NCBI GenBank assembly: GCA_036872755.1
Contig: JAVHNS010000001.1
Coordinates: forward strand, 3,410,001-3,474,000
Reading direction: 5' to 3'
DNA from: Orbilia blumenaviensis
Lineage: Eukaryota > Ascomycota > Orbiliomycetes > Orbiliales > Orbiliaceae
DNA: 64,000 nucleotides
Shown here: positions 23,738 through 36,625 of the stretch, in pieces
How positions within the stretch are numbered: position 1 is the stretch's first letter
How the letters are laid out: each line of letters begins with the position of its first letter
Program-made: the position numbers and the translations under genes
Notes under the pieces: model-generated
What the model saw: the letters and a program-made list of their open reading frames with translations, nothing else
Told to the model about the DNA's origin: nothing
Database searches by the model: none

Positions 23738-26267
23738 ATGGCGTACGCGACTCGGATCGGGCCTGCAGAACTTCCGGCGCAGGTTCCTGCGCATCATCCG
23801 GGCCAGAACATGAAGAAGACTCGAGTCTATCAGAACTCCGCATTTTCGCAGAAACCGCATTCGCAGTTCAGACATCGCATTATTATTGGAGTGGATTTTG
23901 GGACAACGTATAGCGCGATCGCGTGGGGCAGCTCATCGGATCCTGGTGGGTCCTTTTACCATCTTGGTATTTTAGAATGGAATATTGACTCTTATGGTGG
24001 TACAGACTCGATCGAGATTATCAATAGCTGGCCGACCTCCGGGGCTCGCGTGCTGGACTCGGTATGCCTAACCTGACTCCAATCTTCAAAGCTTATACCG
24101 GGGCGCCATAAACCTAAGATTTGTGAATGCGGTAACTAACAATTGCAACAGTGTCCCACTGAAATATCATATCATGAAGGTTCAACAACAGAATTCAGCT
24201 GGGGATACGATATCCCATCCACAGCCAGAAGGCTGGCATGGTATGACTCTACTCAACCACAATATCAACACAATGGAAGTGAATGTTGACGCCCAGTGTT
24301 CTTACGCTCAGGTTCAAGTTGCTCCTCGAGTCCGACGATCCTGATATCAAGCGGAAAGTGAATATTCCAGAAGGATTGGATGTTATGGATGTTTGCACGG
24401 ATTTCCTCCATGCGCTTTATAATCACGTATGTCAAATATGATAATGCCGCACCTTGCTTCCATTTTAGTTGATGATAGTTTGCTAACGAAATTTTTTTTG
24501 GATACCGGTAGACAATGGAGACATTATACCGCAAAAAGGGAAATCAAGTTATGGAGATTACCCAAGTTGACTTCGTTCTTACGGTACCTGCTGTCTGGAA
24601 CGACGGCGCGAAACAGAGGACTCAGAAGTGTGCGGAGAATGCAGGGTTTGCGAACGGTCACAGATTGACAATGATTAGTGAGCCTGAGGCCGCCGCTGTG
24701 TTTTGTATCAAGAATCAGGATGCACATAATATCAAGGTTGGTGCTCCGGCGTTCGGGACAATCCTGGCGAGACTTAAAATACTGGGATCACTAAATCTAA
24801 AAAATCGATAATAGGCCAGCGACAGGATAGTTGTTTGCGACGCTGGTGGTGGAACAGTCGATTTAATCACATATAACTGTTTAGAGGTCAGTCACTCCCT
24901 TATCATCCACCCAATTATCATTGGATTTTATTAACACGGCGCCGAAATACATAGATCACACCCAGACTAAGAGTACGAGAATGCGCAGTCGGTGAGGGCG
25001 CCTTCGCAGGCTCCTCCAAAATCGATCGAAACTTCGCCGAATTCTTCAAGGAACGAATGGGTCAATCAAATTTCGAGAAACTGCGGTTGGAGACACAGCA
25101 GAAAGTTATCAAGAACTTTGAGAATATCAAGTGCGGTTTTAGAGATCGTCCTGATCAGGCTATTTACACGGTATGTCATAATATAATCCCCGATATACAT
25201 GTATATTTGGGGAGCTTGGCTAAAACATAACTATTAGGTTACGGTGCCGACGGTTAACAACCTTCCAGAGGCTGGAATCGAAAACGGTGAAATGTTAATA
25301 ACAAGAGAAGAGATGAGAGCTCTTTTCGACCCCGTTATCACCGAAGTCATCACCTTGATCTATAACCAGATTAAGGAAACATCCGAAAACGCTGGTAGAG
25401 TAAATACAATCCTGCTCGTCGGTGGTTTCGGAGAATCTCTATATTTATACCAAAGAGTCGTCGAGTGGGCTGGCCCTTACGGTATCAACGTCATCCAACC
25501 TAGGAGCGCGTAAGTTTACTCATAACACCAAAGATAACTTGATATAAAATACTAATATAAGATCCAGTGCAACTGCTATCGTGAAGGGAGCCGTTATCCG
25601 AGGACTCGAAATCCACTTAGACGCTTCAAATCCCGGAAGAACACAAGTCGAACGATTATGCAGGAAAAACTACGGAACCGTCAGCTCACAGATCTTTATC
25701 GAAGGGAAACATCTACCTGAAGATGCATGGATAGATCCACAGACCGGAAAGAAAATGGCAAGAAATCGTATGTTCCTCCACCCTTGATATTCAGGCATAT
25801 AAGTTGTATCAAGAAATTACGTTCTAACCACCGCTTCGCCCTGCCTATAGAAGTCAGCTGGTTCATCCGCAAAGGCCAGCCCCTAACAGACGAGCGCCGC
25901 TTTTCAAACCATTTCCACAGAAATTTCAAACATATCACCCCATTCCTAGACGCCATGGTCGCCTCCAGCAGCGATAATCCACCAAACCGTGTCGAAGGTG
26001 ACGTTCATGTCGTTTGCAGAATGACCTCAGATCTGTCGTCCGTGCCCAAGAACCTTTTCGACAAGAAATGGAAGAGCCTTAGGAGTTTCTATAGCGCAAG
26101 GTATCGGCTGGACATGACGATCGAAAGTGCGGAAATTAAATTTGAATTGGTTTATAAAGAACGGTAAGATCTACCTCGCATACACAACTGTCTTATCCAA
26201 TATCATGAATTCTAACATGTTATAATCCTACAGATCATACGGGTTCGCCCAATGCCAATTCGACTAA
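23738..26267 (+). CDS. Hsp70-like actin-fold ATPase (599 aa, 11 exons)
   Basis: Exons: 23738-23945, 24006-24061, 24152-24240, 24312-24426, 24512-24736, 24815-24886, 24955-25170, 25238-25509, 25568-25767, 25851-26163, 26234-26267. All phases close on 600 codons. Nucleotide-binding motifs of the Hsp70/actin fold are present: phosphate-1 IIIGVDFGTTYSAIAW (about 48-63), connect-type TVPAVWNDGAKQRT, phosphate-2 VCDAGGGTVDL (about 238-248) and adenosine motif LLVGGFGES (about 386-394). The C-terminal part (about 400-599) does not look like a canonical Hsp70 substrate-binding domain, and there is no EEVD or ER-retention end. It belongs to the divergent Hsp70-like ATPases that are expanded in filamentous fungi, related in plan to HSPA12; clients and role are unknown. 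The first 45 residues are disordered. Intron density is the highest in the window. Confidence 0.93.
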
Positions 26268-27094
26268 GCACCCATCAATACCAGCCCCACCTCTTAATCA
26301 ACCAATATATTAATAAAAGCCGCCGATGTGTATAAGATGACTCCAAAATTGGATTACAACTCCCCCATCAACATTTGTTTTATATATCATGCTATACGAC
26401 ACTACCTACTATCTGGATGTCTTTCCCTTTTTATATTTCTTATCTTGTATACATTCCATGCATTTTAGCGTTTTCTTCATTCATTTCAATACCAATATAT
26501 GCATTTTATAGCTCTATAATATAATACCATTTACCAGATCCAAATACTTTTTGTTTTTCGTTATATAACATCATTTAGAGCTTGTAGGATATAGAATATG
26601 GATATAGTTTAAACCCAGATAAATATCATTGTTTTCACAAGTCTTTCCTGTTCACCACTAAGGCCTAGCCAGTTGGAAAGGAAGGACCCTTCTCATACAG
26701 AACATTTTACATGGACCTTCAGAATTGGAAGGCTAGTTTACAACAACCTCCTCCCTCGTATGTCGATTAGCTACCTTATCCTCAGACATCGAAATCAGGG
26801 CCGCCTAAGATCGATCACCATAACCATGGCCATGCTACCACTAAGTAATTATAATTTTGAACACGCACACATATACCTAAAGCCGAAATATCCAAGTCAA
26901 AGGGGATTTTTTGTCTTATAATTATTATTGAGTTAAGTACAAAAGGCTAAAAGTTTTCCACAAGTCCGCCGTGCGCTTGCGCCAACGGCTAACCAAAAAA
27001 ACATAAAGTTATATAAATTATCCAGCGATGAAAAAAGGGCTTTAGAAGGTCTAAATGAATGTGATGATGCTGATGATAGTGTTTGCTAAATTGT

Positions 27095-27133
<39 letters not shown>

Positions 27134-27669
27134 TATGCTTAAAACAAAAATGCAGTCTTTTTTGAGGGGAGGTGCTGACGAAGAACGAGAGAAAAAAAAA
27201 ATACCCTTTTTTTGCCAGAGCTAACAAGAACAAAATGACTGCAGTGGCAAAGAACTTCAGGTACAAAGGACGAAGTTTGAAATGGAGAAAGCCGATCCAG
27301 TAGAACTAAAAATATAGGATGCGGAGAGCAGATGACAAAAAATAAGACAGAAAATCCCGCTAAAATGCCAAAAGAAAACCCGAGAAGAGAAAATATGTGC
27401 AAGAAAGTTTGAGAAGTAGGACATAGGAAATGAAGATGATGTGGATATGAGATGACAAAGGAAATTTTTAGAGAAATGGGGGATGGGTTTGCGAGCTGAA
27501 AGTTTTGCAAAATAGGCAGTCAACCGCAGAACATTACTTCATTAAAACGGAAAAGGACGATAAAAAATTAACTTCGGGAGTCCAGCCTGAAAGCTGAAGG
27601 GTTAGGTAGATTCGGGTTCTTCCTTTTTGGTCGAAGGAATGTGATCTTTATAGGTGTGATGAGGGCCGT
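26268..27669. other. Intergenic region, convergent 3' flanks
   Basis: No gene is supported. It is AT-rich, with A36 at 27096-27131, the longest homopolymer in the window. Open frames on the minus strand at 27051-27523 are low-complexity Phe/Leu/Ser translations. Confidence 0.55.
27096..27131. repeat. Poly(A) tract A36
   Basis: The longest homopolymer in the window. It lies between the convergent Hsp70-like and PLAC8 genes, outside any supported exon. Confidence 0.95.
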
Positions 27670-29011
27670 TTAACCAATAACAGAGCTCCTTTGGTATGCC
27701 ATCTTCTCTGGCTTCTTATAACCTTGCTCGCCAACAATCCCGCTTCCGGGACCAGCGCACCGTCTCTTTTCGTCTTCTCGCTCCTTGATCTCTCTCTCGT
27801 CTTGAACGAGTGTGCAGACAGGGCAGTAGTAAGACTTCGCGCAATCCCCGATTGGCGAGCCCTTGATTTGGTATAGCTCCCTAACACGGGTTCTCTGCAG
27901 CATGGTGAATACCCAGCTGACAGGGGCCAGAGCACAGAACATAACGCAGTGGCCGTTGCAAGAGCTATATGCATCAAGGTTGGAGTCCGGAACGGTCTTT
28001 AGTCTGTGATGGGTCTTCGAGTAGAGCATGCATGGGCACCAGCATCCGAGACAGCCTAAGTTTTTTCCAAGTTAGCATGGTTCTAATTTTCTGCGTTGAC
28101 ACGTGTTGCATTTTTTGGGGGAAAACGCCTTGGCAACCGGGTACTTTCGCGAGGTCACGGAAAAACGTGTGCAGGGGAAACTTACAGGAACCAATGTCGC
28201 CAAAACAGCTGCAGAACCCATACTTGTACTCCTGCGCACCAAAAATCTGGTTTGGATGCGCGATTTGTCCCGGGGCATGTGGCTGGCTCGCACCATTATC
28301 GAACTGTGTCGGCGGCTGATATTCCATCGGCTGCGGTTGTTCCGGTGCACGATCTAACGCCTGAGTCGGTGGGGGGTCAAAGGTCATTGTTTGTCCATAT
28401 TCAGGACCACCGGCGGTCACGTTCTGCAGTGGGATTCCCTGCTGCTGTGGTTGAGATGGGTCTTGCGCGTATCCAGACATTGCTTCTTTTCGTTTTCTCC
28501 GTGCAACTTCGGCGTTTACTTCTGTGTTATATGCGTAGAGGGAGTTATCCTTCGCGGATGGGTTAAAGACGTGGATGTCTTGGATTTGAGGAACGGGTGG
28601 AATGGGCTCTGGTTGATAGTAGTGATAATATAAATTATCGTTACTTTTCGAAGCAAGCGAGTGCAGAGAGTGCGCTGAAGGTGCAGTACGAAGCGGTGTT
28701 AGCGGTGGAGCAGCAAACCCAGCTTGTGCGTAATCGATATTCGCGGTAGGAATAAATGTTGATGTCGCCTGTGGAGCGTGCGTCGGTGTTCGGGGAGGAG
28801 CTGCGAACTGTAACGGAAACCCTTTTCCGTAGGGTATATCTGTCCGTATTGGCGCTGGTGGGGTCTTTGTCCGTATTGTAGTAGTTGGGGACTGTGGGAC
28901 AGGATAACCACCGTACTGATGTGTCGGCGGCGGAGGTGTAAATATCTGAGATGATGTGAGCTCAGGTATATTGGTATAACTACGAGTGTGGTCGTTCCGT
29001 TGATATGCCAT
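27670..29011 (-). CDS. PLAC8-family cysteine-rich protein (403 aa)
   Basis: Two exons on the minus strand, 29011-28186 and 28055-27670, joined in phase through a GTAAGT donor. The first ~265 residues are Pro/Gln/Thr-rich and probably disordered. The C-terminal part is a PLAC8 domain: FCSCFGDIGSCC, then LGCWCPCMLYSKTHHRL, a hydrophobic stretch (HCVMFCALAPVSWVFTML), RTRVRELYQIKG, and CAKSYYCPVCTLVQDEREI. PLAC8 proteins are membrane-associated in plants and animals and linked there to cell size and cadmium or calcium handling; fungal members are mostly uncharacterised. The splice joins the CC of the cysteine cluster, which supports the model. The charged tail after residue 365 is less certain in function. 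Confidence 0.93.
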
Positions 29012-32000
29012 ATCAAAGAAGAAGATTCAAAAGGAGGGTTGGGAACGATGTGCGCAGGGAACAGTTTATATATCAACGGTGTGACAGTGTGGACCACAAG
29101 GGCCAGCGACGGGTAAAGGAGCTCGAGAGGCAAAAAAGAGACCGGGATAGGGGAGGTAAGAAACGGGAAAGACTACGACAGCGTCACCCAGTGGAGTTCG
29201 AGAGTCTTGGGGTTCTTCAATCACGCATACTCGTGGAGATATATGCGAGATGAGAGCGCTTGCAGGACTGTCGGGATGTTAAGTATGTCCAGGACTAGGA
29301 ACCAATATCACAAAGTCCTCCTCCTCCACCAAAGGCTTCTCTAGGCCTTCTAGACGTAGCCGCGCCGTGGTACACTCCACTTTGTGATAAATATAGATAT
29401 CTGGATTTTTATTTTTATTTATTTTTATTTTTTTCGGCCAGACGGTGAAGGGGGTGCAGATGCAAACGAACGAATAGATGGATTGCTGCAAGTCAAAAAG
29501 AAAACTAAGAGTCAAATGGCAAGATGTGGGTGGACGTGTGAAATATGTATGCAAGATGTGCGGATGCAGACGGGCCTTATGACGGTTTTATGTCAAGCGA
29601 TTCGAGTGAAAGGGCGTAGGTAATACAGTTTTCAAGCAATCAAAAGGAGGGATTTCAGGTTTGAAGTTGGTAGTGCACGAACGATGCAGGTATATTTTTT
29701 GTAAGAGAGTGACAGAGGGGAAAGAAGTGGGATGCAAGAGTAGATGGTGGGAACTGACCTACCTAAGAATGGATTGCAGGATGCAGCGCAGGCCTTGAAG
29801 AGCAGTGATACCGCAATTAACAATCAAATAGCACAACAGAAAAGCGACCCGTTTGGAAGTTAGCGGGTCTAGAAAGGTTTCTGTTACTTCAGCCCACCAA
29901 CGAGGTAACCGAGTTATGCTGTAGAGGGGAATGATCACGTCTGTCGGTCCCGAGTTTCTGGGAGAGTATGTTAAGTGTTAAATTTGCGTCGCAGGACCTC
30001 TTTGCAGCCTCAGAAAAGGATTGGGCGCCTAAAATGAAGGACCAAAGCAAACAGTTGAGTATGGTCTGAGAGCGCAGTGTGTTCATTTGCGACTTTATGC
30101 CATCAGGAACGAGGGCAGGAGGGACACAGAGCGAAGACGCAGCATTACGCAGATGTCTCTGCCAATTCCTCGCTGCAAATCTGCAGCAAGCAATGATGGG
30201 GCCCGCAGCCAGGGTGTGGTGAGGTCGGGCTGCGACCGTTGGCCATTGGTTGGTTGAAGCCCAATGGACAGGGGATGGCGCCTAGATTGAACCCCGACCA
30301 ACCAAACCGCTGCTTGGCAGATATCCCGCAACCTTAGCTTGTCGATTGATAGCGAATAACCTTGCGGTGATGGAGGGTTCCTGCTGCAGGTTCCTTTTTT
30401 TGTCTGTTCCCGCCCACCTAGCTCGAGATCCGGAGCATGGCCCTTTGGTTCGACGCAATGCAAGGCACCGTCCAGCTAAAGACGCCCTTGGGGCGTGACC
30501 AAACGTGACTAAAAGTCTGCATTTGTCGTCGTCAGCGAAGAGGGCTTTGAATGTGCTCTCTTTCTCTATTTTATTTCCTTTCCAAATATTCCGAATGAAC
30601 GAACATCATTTGATTGATTGACGTCTCTTGATGGCAAAGTAAACGGGATCTGTAATGGAGGCGAGAAAATTTAAGGTCTCCACCCATGGCGTGTTATCAG
30701 CCGGCCGGCAATACGTCTTGTCCTCCAGCCACCAAACAAAAACAAAATAACATAACACTGGATCTGTAAGACCAAGACCCTCGAAATTGTCCTTTCCGCT
30801 GCGGGTCTCGTATCGGGAAAATAAGCACTGGCAGGTGCAACAATGTAGGTCGGGTCAGTGCGGGGAGGGGATGGGACACTGCACTGGAAGCAGGTATCCG
30901 AAATAATAAAAACTCCCTTGTTGGACATCTTGCATGGCTTTCAACCTTACAAAAGAAGTGATGCATGTGTCGCTGAAACCATAGATGTTCAGTTACCTAG
31001 ACTATTTAGCCTCAGCCATATTAACAATTGCAATTGAGGATTCTCTAAGCACAGGAGACTTTTTCTTCTTCTTGGGGATTCGGGAGGCGCTTGCCTACCT
31101 TTGTGGCATGGTTGCAGACACGTGTGAAGTCGCACACTAAGATAGACCCCGTGTTCGCTGCCTGGCTGCAAATGCAGGTGGGCATATTCTCGAACCGAGT
31201 TTTGAAGCTTGAAGTGTGCAGTAGGCAAACTGGTATTTCACCTCGTGGCGGTTCCCCGTCGACGCCGCCGCAAAAGAGACAACAGGAATTTAGTCTATGC
31301 AACTACATCGATGCATCGTTTCAAAACATAACAAGCGAAACATTTGGATCCAGTCCAACAAACCTATCAAACCGACCAAAAAAAATGATACATACGTTAG
31401 GTTCCAGATTTAAACCTGCATGGGTCCAAAAGCATAAGATCCTTTGGTATACTTCCTGGTCATGCCTAAACCGGGTGATGTCGGTGTATGCATATCTGGC
31501 AATCGAGATATCAACATGCACTCGGGGAAAACTAAACTAGCCCTGCATATGCACTGCTATTCTTGTAACTTCGAGCAATCGATGCTATCAAATCGAGATG
31601 CATTTCTGGGGTTATAAACGGAAATCCATAGATACTACATACCAAGCCATCTATTAAATGCACAAATCATGATATTGTTTTTTTAGATCCAGATCACACG
31701 GGTACGTACGTAGGCTGATGATAATTAATTATGGATTTGATTGTTCAGATACATTACAATACAATACAGGAATTCGCCAAAAAAAAAAAAAAAAAAAGCC
31801 TAAAGCTCAACAAAAAAGCCAGTCAACCACAGCGCAGCAAATCTCGCCCTGAAACTGCCACCCAGCTGTCAAAATGGAAGTCGATTGGATCGGGTATTGA
31901 TGACATCGAAAAAAAGGGTTCGGAATTTGATAAGTACCGAAACGTAAAAAGAAAATGCTTTTTCCTTCGTTGGCAAAATAACAGTTGCTAGTTGATTCAG

Positions 32001-33217
32001 CTAACTGCAACATCAGAGCCACCCTCGTTAAGGCTGTTGGGGCTGCTTCGTGTCCACTGTATATGGTGTTTTTTTTTTTCTTTCTTGAATAGTGGTTAAA
32101 TGACGTTGAAAAAATCAGTAGGATTTGAAGAGGAGAAACGGGAAGAACTAGCTAGTAGTGTTACATGTTATTGTTGTTACAGGCCCAGAAACTCACTTGT
32201 GCAACTTGGTAGGTGGATGCATTTAAGGGCTTTCAAAGAGGCAGGAAGAAGGGAGGCAAAAAAAGACTACTAAGATATCGATAAAAGAAATATGAGATAA
32301 CTCTGATACTCTCGCGGTATCCGGGTGAATTCGTATGGGAATATATCCCAATGCAGGCTCCAAAGCATGTCTTGCCAGCATCGCACTCATCGTATTACCA
32401 TACCTTTTTGTTTCTTGCTCCCGTCGAAACATTCGAAGTTAGGATATAAAGGAGATATAAGGAAACCACAGGGATTATCGGAGATATAAAAGAAGTAGAG
32501 AAGAAACGCCTTCCCATACCAAAACCTCGAAACGCCATTCAATAGAATCCCGGGGAAATTGAAACCCGCCCAGTATATTTGGTATTTGTGATTTTTTCCG
32601 CATGGTTGGAAAAAAAAAAAAAACAGCAAGAAGAAAAAGACAGCTTATAAAAACCGGAGTAAAGAGACCCACCCAGTAAATAGAAGTGATAGGTAAATAG
32701 GAAAGGGATGAATAGGAAAAGTGATGAGAGATAGGTACTTTTGGTTTGGTTTCTCTTGTTACAGGGTGGTTTCAATGAAACATGAGTGGTATCATTTCCT
32801 AAAAAATGCGACGCTGTGCATGTTGCGCTTGTAAAACGAAAGTTCCTCCAATGCCTAAGAAACTGCGATGAAATGTTTCCATCAAGAAGAGAAAGAAAAA
32901 AAAGAAAGAAAATGTCATTAATTGAAGGGTTTTGTGGTTTTTTGTGGTTTTTTTTTTTATTTCTTTCTTTCTCCGAGGTTTGGTATGGTATAAAGTGGTA
33001 TCGATGTTGCAGTACTTTCAAAAACAATCCCTTGTTGCCCAAGAACCCGCTCGCTGTTGTTACATGATGCTTTGTTTCGCTGGTGGTTTGATGCTGTATC
33101 CTCCATATCCGCTGACGCCAAATTTCAAACAGAAAACTTCGCCAAAACGGTTCGCAGTAATGTTGAATTTCGTGCAATGATGACATGGGTCAGTGTCGAT
33201 TATCGTGTTGGTAGGAT
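29012..33217. other. Long intergenic region, no gene supported
   Basis: About 4.2 kb upstream of the PLAC8 gene and downstream of the C2H2 regulator. The longest open frames (149 codons at 31091-31540 +, 215 codons at 32539-33186 -) lack family motifs, and the latter is dominated by Lys/Phe/Ser low complexity. Short A tracts occur at about 31781-31797. I see no tRNA-like cloverleaf. Confidence 0.5.
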
Positions 33218-36200
33218 TCAGTGGAGGCTAAGGATTCCAGTGTTCTTGGGTCTGGACTCAATATTGTCGGCATGATACCGAAGCGCGGAAGAGTAGACCC
33301 TTACAACTATTCGGTTATACATGTATTAGTATATTGTTCGAAATAAACCAACCGTATGTTATGGGACTTACCTGGCCAGACGGAGGCTTTCTCCAACAAG
33401 TGAGCACTAACCCTCAAAATGCTCACACTAACCTCGTCATTCCCTCCAACAATACTATCCCACTCAAACACCATCTTATCATGAGACTTCTTAAGAATCT
33501 CAATCACACGACCCAGCAACACACGATCTTCGTTTTCCAACATCATTAAAGCCTCAATGCTCATTAGATCACACTCTGCGTCTCCGAATTTACCCATAAA
33601 TGGTCGCACTCGCTCTTGAACGGCGTTAACCCACTCTGCCAAAACCTGGGCGCAATCAAAAGCACACATCAAGGATTGCATAGGAAGTTCCCTTGATAGA
33701 AAGTCGGGGGACGAGAGACCAGATTTCTCAGACATGGCTAGAGCATCGGCAGCATAGAAGGCAGCGCGCCGAATATGCTTTTCGCGTCGAGATGATATCC
33801 CATTCCCTTGTGCGTAGGGGGCTTGGTATTGCGCGACAACCTTTGAAGGATTAAGGTCTGGCGATGTTAAGGTTGAGTTGGGGGAGGACCCCGGGGAGCT
33901 GTTGGACCCTGGTGGTGTATCAGCGGACTCTGAAGCCGAGGAGTTGGAAGATGACGCAGCGGTTGGTTGTTCTGCCCAGTTCTTGTTGAGTTCATCGATC
34001 ATCCCAGAGAAGTCACGGGCGAACAGTGGGCCCCTTGACATTCCCAAGTCAACGAATAGACGAACATATGCAAGATTGAGGAGGGGAATGCTGTCTGCAG
34101 CCATCGGGCCGATTCCGAATGGGCTAGGTCTCTCAATACTAGACTGTGGATGTGAGGCCCAGGCTTCTTCCCATGCTCTGAGGGCCGGCTCGATATGTGC
34201 GTGGACAGCTTCTACCTCGCTCGCAGAAAACTGTCTCGATTGGCTGAGCTGTCGAGTTTCCCAAATGTAAACGTGAAGGGCGAGAATTAGGGAAAGGGCG
34301 CCAAAGTGGCTGGGACGGAGTTCAGAGGGCTTCAATTTGCCGTGAGGATTCATATATTTCTGGTCATGGCCGTTTTGGGCACGCTCCTGCTGTGCCTGGA
34401 TAGCATTAGCAGAGAGGAGTGTGTTTAAGGCCATCGAAAAAGGAACTGCGGCCTGCTTTGCGGCCTGAATGCCTCCTCTCATCTTCCACATTGTTGCTGT
34501 TTCCGCTCCCCAAAGCTCTTCATCGCATGGAAGATCTAGCCGGATCTCGGAGTTTGTTAACGCGGGTGCGTGGTTGTAGGTAATACAAAGCATGGAGGAA
34601 AGTTTGTGGACCGCGTATAGCGTTCGCTTTCTTTCCTCTTCAGCGATCCACTTAATCCAATCAGCGTGGTCATCCAAGCTTTCCAACTTCATCGCGCCGT
34701 TCCACATATCCAACATGCTGGCATCAGGCCCAAGGTGGCTGGTGCTATGAACATTGGTATATGGTTTGCACAATCCGGCATTTCGGGCCAAAGAAACCAC
34801 TGCAGTGCAGTGGGACAGGGCAAGCTCGCTAGACATATGCTCGCCGCTATTGAGACCGAATACGACATTTAAGAGCATTGACTGCACCAACCAAAGCGGT
34901 GTTGACTGTGCTCCAGTCCCGTGTCCGGAGACAGCAGCAGATACAGATGCTTTCCTCCTGTTGTCAATGAAAACGTGAATCATCTTCTTCGCCGCCTCAT
35001 ATATTTCCTTGGCTACTGCAACTTCTCCCGCGTAGAGGGCACCAATAGCCGACATTGAGAGAATCAGGCAGCCTCCACCGCCCGCGAACCCACTCAAGCC
35101 CAGCAAATTATCCTTCTTTTGAGTTACAGCGTACGAAGGGGATGAAAAGTCCAAGGTTGCAATGTGAAAGAAGGGCATATGAGGATGGAAGTGCTTGATG
35201 TAACCCTGAACATATTTCTGTAGGTCTTGCGTGGCTGGGAGCTGGGCTGTGAAGGAGTTTCGGTGGCCATGGAGGGGAGGTGACTGAGCAGATGAATAGC
35301 GACGCTGGTGTTGGGCTTGCTGGTGATTACGGTAAGCATTGGATGACTGGGCCAAAGTCAAAAGAATGGCAGCTCTTGCAGAGTCTGTTATTGTCTGTGT
35401 CGCATGCGCTGCCGGGGTCGTTGGGTGGAACCCGGAGTACTCATGAGGGAATTCATGCTGGATTTCAGGCTGGAAGTGGGACTCTGGGGAAAGGAAATGG
35501 CCTGGGGAGATGTTGCTCATACTGTAGTTAGCGAAGAATGGCAAATCATGATGGTTCCCCTGTGCCTGGAGGGCCTTAGGAGATATTGTCCCGGCAGGTG
35601 GTGGCGGTGATGGATTGAAGGAGGTGGCATTATAATCAGAAGCCGACATAAACGGAGAAGTGCTCAATGTCGTAGCAGAGCTGAGAGTTGACGCATTATT
35701 ATTCCACCACGTATTAGTATCCTGCAAAGCTTCGCTGACGGCGCTAATAGACGTTGTGCTGATTGCACTGGGGGACGAGCTTTCAACAGCCTGTTCAGAG
35801 GTATAAAGACCGGCTCCGAGCATCATCCATTCCGGAGCATCGTCGTCATCGTCAATGACCGCATTCGAGTTGCTAAAAACCGGCTCAAATGGGGAAGTTG
35901 GTGATCCAAAGGTATTAGCGTGGGGAGAAGCGCTAAATTGAAGCATCGCCGGGTTTACTGTTGTTGGATTTCCAAACAAAATACCCTCGATGTCGAGTTC
36001 CTGTGGCACTACTGTGGATGCTCCTAGCGATGTACCCACAACATTAAGACCTCGGAGTGAACCCGTCTCGAGTTTTGGGAGATTTTGACCGGCCCCTGTC
36101 GTCGTCTTAGCCAATAGGCTAAGAGTGTTACTATCAACATGTGCAATGGTGTTTGCACGAGGCCTTCCTCCAGCATTGCTAACCGAGTTCTTGCGGACTC

Positions 36201-36625
36201 TGCTTCCGGCTGGCTGTGCTACGGAGGATGTACTCTCGCGGCGCACGCCATTGCGAGGTCGGCTCGAAGGAGTTGTGGTGAGATGTAACTTCTGCTGATG
36301 TCTTAGGAGCAAATCGCGGCGTGCAAAGCACCTTAGGCACTCCGGGCACTCGAATGGCTTCTCTTTCGTATGCGACCTCTCATGGCGTTTTAAATGCTCG
36401 AGTCGGGCGAATGACCTTGTGCATATGGAGCAGACATGGGGACGCGGACGGTCTACTTTAGGCGGGGCAGTCTCCTTGGCTTTCACCGGCACACTGGCCG
36501 GCTCCAGAGGGATTTGTTCTACCAAATAAAAGGTTTAGCTATTTATAAGAATGAACCTATGAAGTTGATCCAAAATTCGTACCGTTTGGTTCTTTGGAAA
36601 TCGGGATCGTATTCATCGGGGGCAT
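33218..36625 (-). CDS. C2H2 zinc-finger plus fungal-TF-domain regulator, Adr1/AmdX type (1092 aa)
   Basis: Three exons on the minus strand: 36625-36583 (14 codons), 36518-33372, 33306-33218. Two adjacent C2H2 fingers lie at residues 44-64 and 72-93 (C-x2-C-x12-H-x3-H and C-x2-C-x12-H-x4-H) with Arg/Glu/Arg and Arg/Asp/Arg at the contact positions and a TKEKPF linker, as in Adr1/AmdX-type proteins. A long Ser/Asn-rich linker with an acidic patch (VIDDDDDAPEW) follows; the fungal-specific TF domain starts near residue 450 (YVQGYIKHFHPHMPFFHIATLDF) and includes GLSGFAGGGGCLILSMSAIGALYAGE and EERKRTLYAVHKL. Expected role is nuclear activation of carbon, nitrogen or lipid-use genes; the target is not deducible here. 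Exon 1 has ATG and a GTACGA donor. At the 3' end a GTAAGT donor with a TACTAATAC branch gives a different last 30 residues from simple read-through (stop at 33307-33309). Confidence 0.93.

Noticed and set aside
30230..30320. tRNA-like T-loop (GGGTTCAATC on the minus strand)
   Set aside because: Flanking bases do not form the 5-bp T stem and no anticodon or acceptor stems could be found.
31091..31540. 149-codon frame with an internal AWLQ...AWLQ repeat
   Set aside because: The two repeats are short and imperfect at the DNA level, no start context or homologue recognised; probably chance.
32539..33186. 215-codon open frame on the minus strand
   Set aside because: Translation is Phe/Ser/Lys low complexity crossing A and T tracts, with no motif and no splice consistency; it lies in the 3' flank of the C2H2 regulator gene.
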